Shown here: piece by piece, positions 34,043 to 42,527 of the stretch | Position numbering within the stretch: position 1 is the first letter of the stretch | Layout: each line of letters begins with the position of its first letter | Source of the DNA: Sphingomonadaceae bacterium | GTDB lineage: Bacteria > Pseudomonadota > Alphaproteobacteria > Sphingomonadales > Sphingomonadaceae | Assembly: GCA_024236155.1 (NCBI GenBank) | Contig: JACKLA010000009.1 | Span: 1-54,908, forward strand | Length of the DNA stretch: 54,908 nucleotides | Direction of reading: 5' to 3' | The notes under the pieces: generated by a model | Told to the model about the DNA's origin: nothing | The model's database searches: none | Seen by the model: the letters and a program-made list of their open reading frames with translations, nothing else | Position numbers and translations under genes: made by a program

Positions 34043-35116
34043 TCAGGCGTCTTTATCTGACGGGGCCTGCCATGCCAGCGTATCCGACATCCTGATGGCC
34101 GGGGCAATCTGGTGGTGGCCATCGGATTGGAACAGTAATCCGCGATCCTGAACGAACGACTGGTCAAACGCTTCGCGGAAATCCAGCACGGGCGAAAAGG
34201 CCACATCCTTGTCGGCGAACCATTCCACCCATTCTGCCTGTGTCCGCGTTGCGAATGTGGTCTTCAGGAAATCAATCAGTTCGCCTTGCTCACCTGCGGC
34301 CAGTTCCGCGCATCTGATCAGATCGGGGCGGTTCAAGGCGTTCATCAGATTGATCACGAATTTCATTTCGCGACCGCCCAGAACAACGTAGCGGTCGTCG
34401 GCGGTGCGGTAGACCTGATAAAAAGCGGCCCCTCCCAGAGATCGCTGTGAGCGGGACAGGGGGGAGGGGCCCCCGGCAATCGCACTACCGGCAATGTGCG
34501 CGCACCACGGCAGCATGCTGTCGTACATCGCGATGTCGAGATATTCGCCCAGTCCGGTCGCCTGCCGTCCCAACAGTGCCATCAGGATAGCGGAAAGGCC
34601 CGTCAGTCCTGCGGCCATGTCGGCGGAAGGGACGCCCGGAACAACAGGCGCGCCATCGGGCGTGTCGTTCACGGACAAAAAGCCGGCAAGGGCCTGTACC
34701 GCCATGTCATGCGCGGGGTGGTGGGCCATTTCGCCTGTCTGCCCGAAGGCGGAGATCGAGCAATAAACGATCCCAGGATTGCGGGCGGACACAGCATTAT
34801 AGTCGAAGCCCAGACGCTTCATGACGCCTGGGCGGAATCCTTCGACAAGGACATCCGCATCTTCGATCAAGGCCCATAATGCATCGCGACCGGCCGCTGT
34901 CTTCAGGTCGAGCCTGATGCACCGCTTGTGGCGGTTGAGATTGCGGAACCAGACAGACTCCCCAGCTTCTATCGGCTCCATTTCGCGCGCGGGATCGCCC
35001 GTAGGAGGCTCGACTTTGACCACTTCCGCACCCTGATCTGCCATCATCACAGTCAGCATCGGTCCCGGAAGGAACAATGTCAGGTCGACGACCTTGATGC
35101 CGGAAAGTTTGGACAT
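34043..35116 (-). CDS. CaiB/BaiF (class III) CoA-transferase, copy 2
   Basis: 357 residues. LSGIKVVDLTLFLPGPMLT, QGAEVVKVEPPTGD, NRHKRCIRLDLK and VEGFRPGVMKRLGFDY are family blocks; the catalytic Asp is Asp137 in HPAHDMAVQALAG. It starts 5 bp after the stop of copy 3 and ends the CitE operon. Succinyl-CoA-dependent activation of a diacid (mesaconate, itaconate or a homologue) is consistent with the neighbouring MaoC and CitE genes; the two adjacent transferases may form a heteromer, as seen in some class III enzymes. Confidence 0.9.
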   Translation of the reverse strand: MSKLSGIKVVDLTLFLPGPMLTVMMADQGAEVVKVEPPTGDPAREMEPIEAGESVWFRNLNRHKRCIRLDLKTAAGRDALWALIEDADVLVEGFRPGVMKRLGFDYNAVSARNPGIVYCSISAFGQTGEMAHHPAHDMAVQALAGFLSVNDTPDGAPVVPGVPSADMAAGLTGLSAILMALLGRQATGLGEYLDIAMYDSMLPWCAHIAGSAIAGGPSPLSRSQRSLGGAAFYQVYRTADDRYVVLGGREMKFVINLMNALNRPDLIRCAELAAGEQGELIDFLKTTFATRTQAEWVEWFADKDVAFSPVLDFREAFDQSFVQDRGLLFQSDGHHQIAPAIRMSDTLAWQAPSDKDA

Positions 35117-35121
35117 AGCTG

Positions 35122-36342
35122 CTACACTACCTCTTCAGATTTGAGACGAAGGATGTCGTCTTCGCTATATCCAATGTCGTGCAGAATTGCATCGGTGTCA
35201 GCACCAAGCAGCGGCGCAGCCTTCGTCGGTACGCGCTGTCCGTCCAGCCTGATCGGACAGGCGAGTACGCGCATGTCCTTGCGGTCTGGATGATCGGTTG
35301 TTTGAACCATCCCCGTTTCGTGAATGAAGGGATTGTCGAGCGCGCCGGCGAGGTTGTTGACCGCTGAAACAGGCATGTGGCCGCTTAGTACATCAAGCCA
35401 GTGCTGCGTAGGATGCTCCATGAAGATCGCGTCGAGTATATCGGTCAGCTGGTTGCGGTTCTGCAATCTATCTGCAGGCGTGCGGAAGCGCGGGTCTGCT
35501 GCCAGTTCAGGGTGCCCGATCTTGTCGCACAGGATATTCCAGAACTTCGGTAGCTGGGCCATGATGAAGATCCAGCCATCGCCACTGCGGAACAATTGGC
35601 TAGGAGTGACCGAGGGATGTGCGGAGCGAGGAGTACGCTCTGTCATGTCCCCTTCGTTCAGGTACCAGAGTGCCGGATAGCTGGTCTGATGCAAAGCAGA
35701 ATTCAGCAGATCGACATCGACGTCGCGGCCCTTGCCGCTGCGCTGTGCATCGACAAGCGCGGCCAGAAGGCCGACCGCCATCATTGTGCCGGTCATGAAA
35801 TCGACCATCGACAGCCCGACCCTGGTCGGGGGAGAGTCGGGCTCTCCGGTAAGTCCCATGAAGCCCGCTTCGGCTTGCATCAGATAATCGTAGCCCGGCC
35901 ATTTAGCGCGCGCGTTGTCGCGGCCATAGGCCGAAAGATGCGCGCAAACCACGGCTGGGTTGAATTGCTTTAGCGCCTGATAGGTAAGGCCCAGCTTTTC
36001 AGGCAGGTCACCGCGCATGTTGTTCGCCACGGCGTCGGCATTGCCGACAAGCCGATGTAGAATTTCCTGACCCTCTTTCGAACGGAGATCAAGCGTCAAC
36101 GACCGCTTGTTGAGGTTGAAAGTCTGGAAGTAGAGGCTTTCGCCCGGTCGGAGGAAATGGGGGCCTACAGCGCGTGCCGTATCGCCCCCACCTGTCCCGT
36201 GCTTTGCTGGCGGTTCAATCTTGATGACCTCTGCGCCAAGCTGCGCGAGAAACATGGTACCATAAGGACTGGCTCCATATTGCTCCGCCGCCAGGACGCG
36301 GAATCCGGTCAGAGGAAGATGGAGGGAGGGAGCCTCACTCAT
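35122..36342 (-). CDS. CaiB/BaiF (class III) CoA-transferase, copy 3
   Basis: 406 residues from ATG 36340-36342; the open frame upstream overlaps the dehydrogenase gene. FRVLAAEQYGASPYGTMFLAQLGAEVIKIEPP near 14-45, NLNKRSLTLDLRS and NNMRGDLPEKLGL are family blocks, with the active Asp at Asp152 in WPGYDYLMQAEAGFMGLTG. It overlaps the acyl-CoA dehydrogenase by 4 bp and is followed by copy 2. A role in making the CoA thioester used by the dehydrogenase, hydratase and lyase in this operon is likely. Confidence 0.9.
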   Translation of the reverse strand: MSEAPSLHLPLTGFRVLAAEQYGASPYGTMFLAQLGAEVIKIEPPAKHGTGGGDTARAVGPHFLRPGESLYFQTFNLNKRSLTLDLRSKEGQEILHRLVGNADAVANNMRGDLPEKLGLTYQALKQFNPAVVCAHLSAYGRDNARAKWPGYDYLMQAEAGFMGLTGEPDSPPTRVGLSMVDFMTGTMMAVGLLAALVDAQRSGKGRDVDVDLLNSALHQTSYPALWYLNEGDMTERTPRSAHPSVTPSQLFRSGDGWIFIMAQLPKFWNILCDKIGHPELAADPRFRTPADRLQNRNQLTDILDAIFMEHPTQHWLDVLSGHMPVSAVNNLAGALDNPFIHETGMVQTTDHPDRKDMRVLACPIRLDGQRVPTKAAPLLGADTDAILHDIGYSEDDILRLKSEEVV

Positions 36343-37514
36343 GCCGGATTCCGCTTTACCCATTGTTTGGAAATGATGATGCGCTGCATTTCGTTTGTAC
36401 CTTCGCCGATGCACATCAGGATCGAGTCACGATAGAAACGTTCGATATCGTATTCCTTGGAATAGCCGTACCCACCGTGGATGCGCAGGCTTTCCTCACT
36501 GTTGCGAACGGCGGCCTCGCTGGCGAAGTACTTTGCCATGCCGGCTTCCATGTCGCACCGCTCGCCGCGATCATAGGCCGTTGCTGCATCCAGCGTCAGC
36601 AGACGAGCAGCGCGCGCCCGCGTGACCATTTCGCCCAGCTTGAGCTGGATCGCCTGATGCTCGGCAATCGGCTTGCCCATTGTCTTGCGGACCTGTGCGT
36701 ATTCTGTGGCCAGGCGCAGGGCTCCATCGGCCAGGCCGACGCCGCGCGCGGCTACGTTGATTCGACCCAGTTCAAGTCCGCCCGTGGCCTGGAAGAACCC
36801 TTGACCTTCGATGCCCCCGATCAGGTTTTCTGCCGGAATGCGGTAATCGTCAAAGACCATCTCTGCGCTGTCGATGGACTTGTAGCCAAGTTTGTCGAAC
36901 TTCTTGCCGACAGAAAAGCCTTCGCCCTTCGGGGCGATCATCAGGCTCATCCCCTTGTAGGCGGGTTGTGCGTTGGGATCCGTCTTGACCAGAAGCGCGA
37001 AGCATTCCCCCTTGATCCCGTTGGAGATCCAGGTCTTCGTGCCATTGATGACATATTCGTCGCCTTCGCGGCGTGCCACGGTGCGGATTGCCTGAAGATC
37101 GGTCCCGGCATTCGGCTCGGTGAGGGCGAGGCCGCCACGAATCTCGCCAGTGGCGAAACGCGGCAGCCATTTCTGCTTCTGCTCTTCGGTGCCGAACCGC
37201 TCAACGGCGGCGGCCATAATGAGGTGCGAATTCACGATGCCTGTGATCGCCATCCAGTAGGACGAGATATAGGCGATGATCTTGGCATAGGTGGTCGCCG
37301 GAAGACCCAGACCCCCGTATTCCTTGCCGATGGTGGCGCCAAAAAGGCCCATTTCCGCCATCTGGCCGACAAGCTTTTCAGGCCAGATGTCGCCGTGGTC
37401 GTGCTCCATCACAACCGGGCGGACTTCCTTCTGGACCCAGCGCTCGATAGCGTCGAGGAACGCCTGCTCCTCTTCGGGGTCGAGGCATGCAGCTTCATTG
37501 GCTGCGATCGTCAT
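36339..37514 (-). CDS. Acyl-CoA dehydrogenase
   Basis: 391 residues, standard length. GGLALTEPNAGTDLQAI near 127-143 (FAD/substrate region), WISNGIKGE near 162 and the catalytic-base segment RDSILMCIGEGTNEMQR with Glu371 place it in the short/medium-chain group. It forms a 2,3-enoyl-CoA and passes electrons to ETF. The set acyl-CoA dehydrogenase, MaoC and CitE is the one known from the mycobacterial leucine/itaconate locus. Gap of 65 bp to the MaoC gene upstream, 4-bp overlap with CaiB copy 3. Confidence 0.95.
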   Translation of the reverse strand: MTIAANEAACLDPEEEQAFLDAIERWVQKEVRPVVMEHDHGDIWPEKLVGQMAEMGLFGATIGKEYGGLGLPATTYAKIIAYISSYWMAITGIVNSHLIMAAAVERFGTEEQKQKWLPRFATGEIRGGLALTEPNAGTDLQAIRTVARREGDEYVINGTKTWISNGIKGECFALLVKTDPNAQPAYKGMSLMIAPKGEGFSVGKKFDKLGYKSIDSAEMVFDDYRIPAENLIGGIEGQGFFQATGGLELGRINVAARGVGLADGALRLATEYAQVRKTMGKPIAEHQAIQLKLGEMVTRARAARLLTLDAATAYDRGERCDMEAGMAKYFASEAAVRNSEESLRIHGGYGYSKEYDIERFYRDSILMCIGEGTNEMQRIIISKQWVKRNPA

Positions 37515-37579
37515 AATTGTTCTCCAAAATTGTCAGCTGCCGGGGCAATCCTGCAGCGTTGGCGTCGGGCCGGTGTTGC

Positions 37580-38089
37580 TCAGTCGTCGGCAGGGCCGAA
37601 GCCGGTCTTCCAGATCAGCATGGTGCGTTCGAACGTGCAGACGACATCACCGTGCTGGTTCTTGCCGGTGGTGCGGACCGTCACGATGCCCTGCTGCGGA
37701 CGCGAGGAGGATTCGCGCTTCTCCAGCACTTCGCTTTCGGCGTAGAGCGTGTCGCCCGGGAAAAGCGGGTGAGTAAGACGGATGTTGTTCCATCCCAGGT
37801 TTGCGACTGCCTTCTGGCTGCAGTCTGAAACGCTCATCCCTACCATCAGGGCGACGGTGAGCGGAGAGCAGACCAGCGGCTTTTCGAATTCGGTCTTGCG
37901 GGCGTATTCGTAATCGAAGTGCGCCGGATGCGTATTCATCGTAAGCAGCGTGAACTGCACATTATCGGCATCGGTAATGGTCCGGCCGGGACGATGTTCG
38001 TAGATGTGCCCAACCACGAACTCTTCGAAATAACGGCCGAAAGTTTCCCGGAAACGCCCAGGTTCGACCTCAATGGCTCCTGCCCGCAT
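37580..38089 (-). CDS. MaoC-like (R)-specific enoyl-CoA hydratase
   Basis: 169 residues, a single hot-dog domain. FEEFVVGHIYEHRPGRTITDADNVQFTLLTMNTHPAHFDYEYA (about 21-63) contains the hydratase Asp...His pair (TDADN and THPAHFD), and PLFPGDTLYAESEVLEKRES is the later family block. The FxxFxVG...T(N/M)xxPxHxD pattern matches mesaconyl-CoA and itaconyl-CoA hydratase relatives. It would hydrate the enoyl-CoA to a citramalyl-CoA-type product for the CitE lyase encoded 15 bp upstream. Confidence 0.92.
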   Translation of the reverse strand: MRAGAIEVEPGRFRETFGRYFEEFVVGHIYEHRPGRTITDADNVQFTLLTMNTHPAHFDYEYARKTEFEKPLVCSPLTVALMVGMSVSDCSQKAVANLGWNNIRLTHPLFPGDTLYAESEVLEKRESSSRPQQGIVTVRTTGKNQHGDVVCTFERTMLIWKTGFGPADD

Positions 38090-38104
38090 GATATGTCCTT
38101 CTCA

Positions 38105-38959
38105 TCAATCCAAGTTGTTGTCGCCAGCTTCCTGGCGCTCGATTCTGGGCCGAGCGGAGGAAGCGATTTGTCTGTATCGGTGCATCACCGGCGCCTCGAG
38201 CATCCGCCCGCGAAATGAAATTGCCTTGCCGCCAGCAGCGTCGAAAGCCGCTATGGCCTCCAGCGCCTCTGTGACTTCTTCGGTGCTGGGCTGCATCGTG
38301 TCTACGATGGTTGCGATCTGACACGGATGAATTGCAGCCTTGATCCGAAAGCCGAGGCTGCGTGCGGCAAGGCATTCCTGCCGCAGGCCTTCTTTATCGT
38401 TCAGATGGATAAACGGCACGTCGATCGCCGGGATTTGTGCGCTTGCGCAACTCATGACAAAGGCGCTTCGCGCGGCCAGCAATGGGCCCCACTCAAGTTT
38501 CACGCCGAGCTGTGCGGAAAAGTCACCGCCGCCGAACATCATCGCCCCCACACCGGGATCAGCCGCTATCGAATCGGCCGCGCGAAGGCCCTGAACCGTT
38601 TCGATGAGGGGGATGATGGGAGGACAGCGCAGCCCAAGTACCTTGCGCAGCTGCAATGGGGCCGCTGCCGATTCGACCATTGGGACAAAGATCGCGCAGG
38701 GGAGTGTTGCGCTATCGGCCAAGTGCACGAGGTCGCGCAGGCCATCGAGTGTGTCCAGGCTGTTAATGCGCAATGACAGGCGTTCAGGGCCGAGGCGCGC
38801 CAGCATCTCGAGCGAAGAGGCGCGAGCTTCCGCCTTGCCGGATGCAGGAACCGAGTCCTCAAGATCGATGCAGACTATGTCAGCATCCGACGCCAAGGCC
38901 TTTTCAACCCGCTCGGGCCGACTGCCTGGGGCAAAAAGGAAGTTGGTGAACGGAATCAT
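38105..38959 (-). CDS. HpcH/HpaI-CitE family acyl-CoA lyase
   Basis: 284 residues from the ATG at 38957-38959, which gives the normal family N-terminus MIPFTNFLFAPGSRPERVEKAL; an ATG at 38992 would start only 9 bp from the operator, and the longer open frame would overlap it. DADIVCIDLEDSVP near 25-38, LSLRINSLDT near 60, PLIETVQGL near 118 (metal Glu) and MFGGGDFSAQLGV near 140 (metal Asp) are intact. Relatives include citramalyl-CoA, malyl-CoA and 3-hydroxyacyl-CoA lyases. First gene of the operon under operator O4. Confidence 0.92.
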   Translation of the reverse strand: MIPFTNFLFAPGSRPERVEKALASDADIVCIDLEDSVPASGKAEARASSLEMLARLGPERLSLRINSLDTLDGLRDLVHLADSATLPCAIFVPMVESAAAPLQLRKVLGLRCPPIIPLIETVQGLRAADSIAADPGVGAMMFGGGDFSAQLGVKLEWGPLLAARSAFVMSCASAQIPAIDVPFIHLNDKEGLRQECLAARSLGFRIKAAIHPCQIATIVDTMQPSTEEVTEALEAIAAFDAAGGKAISFRGRMLEAPVMHRYRQIASSARPRIERQEAGDNNLD

Positions 38960-38999
38960 AGGACTCGAGCCTGCCTTTGCACGCGATTGCATTTCGTAT

Positions 39000-39011
39000 T
39001 TGTCCGGACAA
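39000..39011. promoter_or_regulatory. Operator-like palindrome O4
   Basis: TTGTCCGGACAA, a perfect 12-bp palindrome and the island consensus, 41 bp before the CitE-gene start (38959). The flank ACTTTGC on the right is shared with O2 and O6 (ACTT), so the true site may be slightly longer. Confidence 0.75.
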
Positions 39012-39090
39012 CTTTGCAAAGTCAAATAAAAAGTTCTATGACCCCAGTCATGTCGTTGGAATAGCGCCGACAAATGTGAGTGGTTGTGGT

Positions 39091-39127
39091 TGGCGGCCCC
39101 TTTTGGGGTGACAATTTGGGGCCGCCA
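39091..39127 (-). terminator. Hairpin after the six-TM gene (copy 4)
   Basis: Perfect 10-bp arms TGGCGGCCCC (39091-39100) and GGGGCCGCCA (39118-39127), with a 17-nt loop that could itself form CCCC/GGGG. It is 12 bp downstream of the stop of the minus gene at 39140 and separates it from the CitE operon. There is no U-run, so efficiency is uncertain. Confidence 0.5.
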
Positions 39128-39139
39128 CGACGCTATGGA

Positions 39140-39823
39140 TCAGATTGGCTTGACGTTGCCCAGAAAAGCTGTGGCTAGCAGGAGCAGATAGACCACCCAC
39201 ACCCAGATACGAGTGCGGTCCATCGTGCGGCGAAGGGGCTTTTCCGTTTCGTCGGAGGAGCCCTCGGAGATCAGCTTGCCCAGCTGGGGGCCGACCGGCT
39301 TGAATGCGACGTCGATCATGATTGCGGCCGCGAAGATCAGGCCGAACATCAGCGCTTTGGTTGCGAGCCAGAGAGGTTCCAGCGGCGCCCCCTTGATGAG
39401 CGATGCGAGGCCAAGGCCCAGATAGAATAGCGTCATCACGATCTTGAGGACGAATTCGATGCGGTTGTTGCGCTGTGCCCGAGGCGTCTGGTCATGCATG
39501 TGCGCATCCCAGACAAGCCAAAGCCATGCACCGCCGATCGCCCAGACGCCGGCTATCGCCCAACCGGGCAACGGCCACCAGCCACCAGCATCAACCATGG
39601 TCAGGGTGAGCGGAACCATCAATGCCCACGCCGAACGCGGCACCATGTCGACGTTTACCAGCAGTTGCAGGAGCGCGAGCCGTTGTGGCAGCGACCACTT
39701 TTCCCGTTTGCGGAAGTGCTGGCCAAGCATGAAAACACCAACATCAGCGCCCAGCCAAAGCACAAAGAGAAGCAAGTGTATGAAGACCAGCGACTGGTAG
39801 TAGCTGACGGAAAACTCAAACAT
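39140..39823 (-). CDS. Six-TM integral membrane protein, paralogue 4 of 4
   Basis: 227 residues with six membrane segments. The signature persists as HLLLFVLWLGADVGVF in segment 1 and V-N-V-D-x3-R before segment 2, and the end is GNVKPI. It lacks the LGLHMG His of copies 1 and 3. It is divergent from the TonB receptor gene with two operators between, so it is expected to be co-induced with uptake. It is separated from the CitE operon by a hairpin and another operator. Confidence 0.78.
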   Translation of the reverse strand: MFEFSVSYYQSLVFIHLLLFVLWLGADVGVFMLGQHFRKREKWSLPQRLALLQLLVNVDMVPRSAWALMVPLTLTMVDAGGWWPLPGWAIAGVWAIGGAWLWLVWDAHMHDQTPRAQRNNRIEFVLKIVMTLFYLGLGLASLIKGAPLEPLWLATKALMFGLIFAAAIMIDVAFKPVGPQLGKLISEGSSDETEKPLRRTMDRTRIWVWVVYLLLLATAFLGNVKPI

Positions 39824-39894
39824 GTCGTTACAACCCCATTGGTTTGTTCGTCATTGGTGACCCTTTTGTGAATCTATGCACCTCACTCTTGCAT

Positions 39895-39906
39895 ATGTCC
39901 GGGCAT
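39895..39906. promoter_or_regulatory. Operator-like palindrome O5 (imperfect)
   Basis: ATGTCCGGGCAT: the O2 core with one substitution in the right half (GGGCA for GGACA). Its centre is 20 bp from that of O6, about two helical turns, so two dimers could bind on the same face of the DNA between the divergent starts at 39823 and 39960. Confidence 0.6.
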
Positions 39907-39914
39907 TGTGCAAA

Positions 39915-39926
39915 TTGTCCGGACAA
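39915..39926. promoter_or_regulatory. Operator-like palindrome O6
   Basis: TTGTCCGGACAA, identical to O4 over all 12 bases and likewise followed by CTT. It lies 34 bp before the ATG of the TonB receptor gene, where a bound repressor would block transcription. It is preceded by O5. Confidence 0.75.
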
Positions 39927-39959
39927 CTTGAGGCAAAAATAATCAAGGAGGTGGGAAAA

Positions 39960-42452
39960 ATGAGGTCAGTATTGAAGCATGGTGTAGCACTTGCCGCTCT
40001 AGCGGTCGTGACTTCGCAAGCGCCCGCTTTTGCGCAGGAAAACAATGGGTCAGAAGCTTCTGATAAGGAAAGCTATGGCTTGAATGTAATTACGGTTACG
40101 GCCCAACGGCGAAGTGAAAGTGTGCAGTCGGTTCCGATTGCAGTCAGTGCCTTTGATTCTGCCGAACTTGCCACCCGTGGGGTTAGCAATGCTCTCGAGC
40201 TGGCGCAGTTCGTCCCCAACCTCGTTGGTATCAACAATACCGGCCTCGGTTCTGCGAATGCCTATTACATGCGCGGCCTTGGTAACACGGAGAGCATTCC
40301 GACCTTTGACCCGCCGATCGGCACTTATGTCGACGACATCTACCTTTCCCGCCAGAACGCTAACAATCTTTCGCTGTTCGATGTGGAGCGGGTTGAGGTT
40401 CTGCGTGGCCCGCAAGGTACTCTCTTCGGTCGTAACACGACCGGCGGTGCGGTCGCTGTATTCCTGAAGGATCCCGAGCCCTATTTTGGTGGTCGCTTCG
40501 AAGCGGGTTACGGCGCCTATAACAAGTGGATGGCCAGCGGATCGATCGACATTCCGCTGAGTGATCGTTTCGCCACGAAGGTTTCTGCATACTATCAGGA
40601 AAGCGATGGCTATGCGAAGAACACCACCACGGGCGAGCGTCAGAACAACGACGACGGATGGGGTGTTCGTCTCGGCCTGCACGGTGACCTGTCTGATACC
40701 GCCGTGTGGAAAGGTTCATACATTCATACGTACGCCGATGGTGCGAACATTGCGAATTTCGATTGCGATCCGGCTGATCCGTCAAACTGCGCAGGTCGTT
40801 TCGTCACCACCGGTTTCCGCAAAAATGGCGATTTCGATGGCCTTCTCACTGGCAAGAAGGATGGCTTCGGGCAAGGTGTTCGCACCACCATGGACTTCAT
40901 CTCGTCCAACCTTAAGATCGGAACCGATGATCTGAGTGTCAGCCTGATCACAGGCTATGTATACACCACTCAGGACTTCGCGCTCGACTTCGCCGATGGG
41001 CGTGGCCTGCCGTCTCTGAACACACCGATCACGCCCGTTCTGGGCTACACCTACGGTGGCTTCACCGTGGCTAACGAGGGCGAATTTTCGCAGTTCTCGC
41101 AGGAAATCAAGGTCAATGCCACGGTGGCTGATGGCTTGCTCGATCTGGTTGGTGGCGTTTACTATTTCGAAGAAGATAACTTCAGCGATTTCGCGGACAT
41201 CTTCACGATTAGTTCGTCAACATTTCCTGCACCCGATGGACTGCCGCTTATCTTGGCGGACCGTACCATGCGGAACTCGACACGTGCCTATGCGGCTTAT
41301 TTCCAAGGCGATATCAATGTAACTGATCGCGTCAAGCTGACGGCAGGCGTCCGGTATACCGACGAAACTAAACGCGTGTCATTCCGTGACAATCGCGCTT
41401 CCTGCAACGATGGTACGCTGGAGGCGACGTGTCTCGACAGCATGAACATGGTCGTGCCCAATGGTACGGATATCCCGCATAAGCAGAACGTCAAGATCTG
41501 GACGCCGCGTTTTGCAGCGAACTTCCAGGTAACCCCGGACGTCCTGCTGTTCGCTTCGGCAACGCGCGGCTTCAAGTCGGGCGGCTGGAACGCACGCGGC
41601 ACCTCGCCGGCCGAACTTCTGCCGTTCGATCCGGAAAAGGCGTGGAGCTACGAAGCGGGCGTGAAGTCTGAACTCTTCGATCGCAAACTCCGCGTGAACC
41701 TCTCTGCGTACTGGCTGGACGTAAGCGATCTGCAGACCCCGTCGGGTTTCGTCCGCAGCAATGGTTCGATTGGCTTCGTCACTCGTAACTTTGCGGATTA
41801 CCGCAACAAGGGCGTCGAGCTTGAAGTGAGCGCGGTGCCGGCTCGTGGTCTCAGCGTGTTTGCTTCATTCGGCTATCAGGACGACAAGTACCTGATCGAC
41901 ATGAACGATCTTGGATCGGACGAATACGGCGTGCAGTCTGTGGCGACACAGCTTGCGGTTTGTCAGGCCCAGCTCGAGGCCGGCCTGGTGCCTGGTGGCG
42001 ATGCAACCGCTTGCGGTCAGGGTATCGTGGCACCGGACGGTACTCGGTCCAGTCCGGTTCGGACGCCGGAGTTCAACTTTGCCCTTGGCGCCAGCTATGA
42101 GATCGAGTTGAATGATGAATTCACGCTCAAGCCGTCAATCAACGCAAGCTGGCGCGACAATCTCGAAGTGGGTACCAGCAATGTCACCTATTATGACGAT
42201 CCGGTAACAAGCACGGGCGGGGCCGAATATGCCAATAACCTGCTTGGCAATGGCGCCCTTATCGCAGGTTCGGCCAGCTCCTCGCGCTGGATTGTGAATG
42301 CGACACTGGCACTCGCCAACGAAAATGGCTGGACGATCACGGCTGAATGCCAGAATTGTCTGGATCAGGAAGCGGTTGAGTCCACGCTTGCCAACTTGGA
42401 ATATCTCAACCCGCCCCGCACTTGGATGATAAAGGGCCGTTTTGAGTTCTGA
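39960..42452 (+). CDS. TonB-dependent outer-membrane receptor, copy 1
   Basis: 830 residues from ATG 39960, which has a near-perfect ribosome site AAGGAGGTG at 39945-39953; the open frame upstream runs through the operators and is not coding. Signal peptide ends near APAFA (residue 24). A TonB-box-like ITVTAQRR near 46 precedes a plug domain (SVPIAVSAF, FVPNLVGINNTG, DIYLSR, VEVLRGPQGTLFGRNTTGGAV) and a 22-strand barrel ending in FEF. The family imports siderophores, vitamin B12, glycans or large aromatic compounds. First gene of the plus operon with a MFS carrier, so outer- and inner-membrane uptake are encoded together. Confidence 0.95.
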   Translation: MRSVLKHGVALAALAVVTSQAPAFAQENNGSEASDKESYGLNVITVTAQRRSESVQSVPIAVSAFDSAELATRGVSNALELAQFVPNLVGINNTGLGSANAYYMRGLGNTESIPTFDPPIGTYVDDIYLSRQNANNLSLFDVERVEVLRGPQGTLFGRNTTGGAVAVFLKDPEPYFGGRFEAGYGAYNKWMASGSIDIPLSDRFATKVSAYYQESDGYAKNTTTGERQNNDDGWGVRLGLHGDLSDTAVWKGSYIHTYADGANIANFDCDPADPSNCAGRFVTTGFRKNGDFDGLLTGKKDGFGQGVRTTMDFISSNLKIGTDDLSVSLITGYVYTTQDFALDFADGRGLPSLNTPITPVLGYTYGGFTVANEGEFSQFSQEIKVNATVADGLLDLVGGVYYFEEDNFSDFADIFTISSSTFPAPDGLPLILADRTMRNSTRAYAAYFQGDINVTDRVKLTAGVRYTDETKRVSFRDNRASCNDGTLEATCLDSMNMVVPNGTDIPHKQNVKIWTPRFAANFQVTPDVLLFASATRGFKSGGWNARGTSPAELLPFDPEKAWSYEAGVKSELFDRKLRVNLSAYWLDVSDLQTPSGFVRSNGSIGFVTRNFADYRNKGVELEVSAVPARGLSVFASFGYQDDKYLIDMNDLGSDEYGVQSVATQLAVCQAQLEAGLVPGGDATACGQGIVAPDGTRSSPVRTPEFNFALGASYEIELNDEFTLKPSINASWRDNLEVGTSNVTYYDDPVTSTGGAEYANNLLGNGALIAGSASSSRWIVNATLALANENGWTITAECQNCLDQEAVESTLANLEYLNPPRTWMIKGRFEF

Positions 42453-42459
42453 TCCAATT

Positions 42460-42499
42460 GGTCGGAGGCGTGGATTAAGGTTCATGCCTCCGGCCTTTA
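42460..42499 (+). terminator. Hairpin between receptor and MFS gene
   Basis: GGTCGGAGGC (42460-42469) pairs with GCCTCCGGCC (42486-42495) with one G-T wobble, then TTTAT. Partial termination here would give more receptor than downstream products. Confidence 0.5.
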
Positions 42500-42527
42500 T
42501 GAAAGTATTATTTGTGGAAATGGATCG

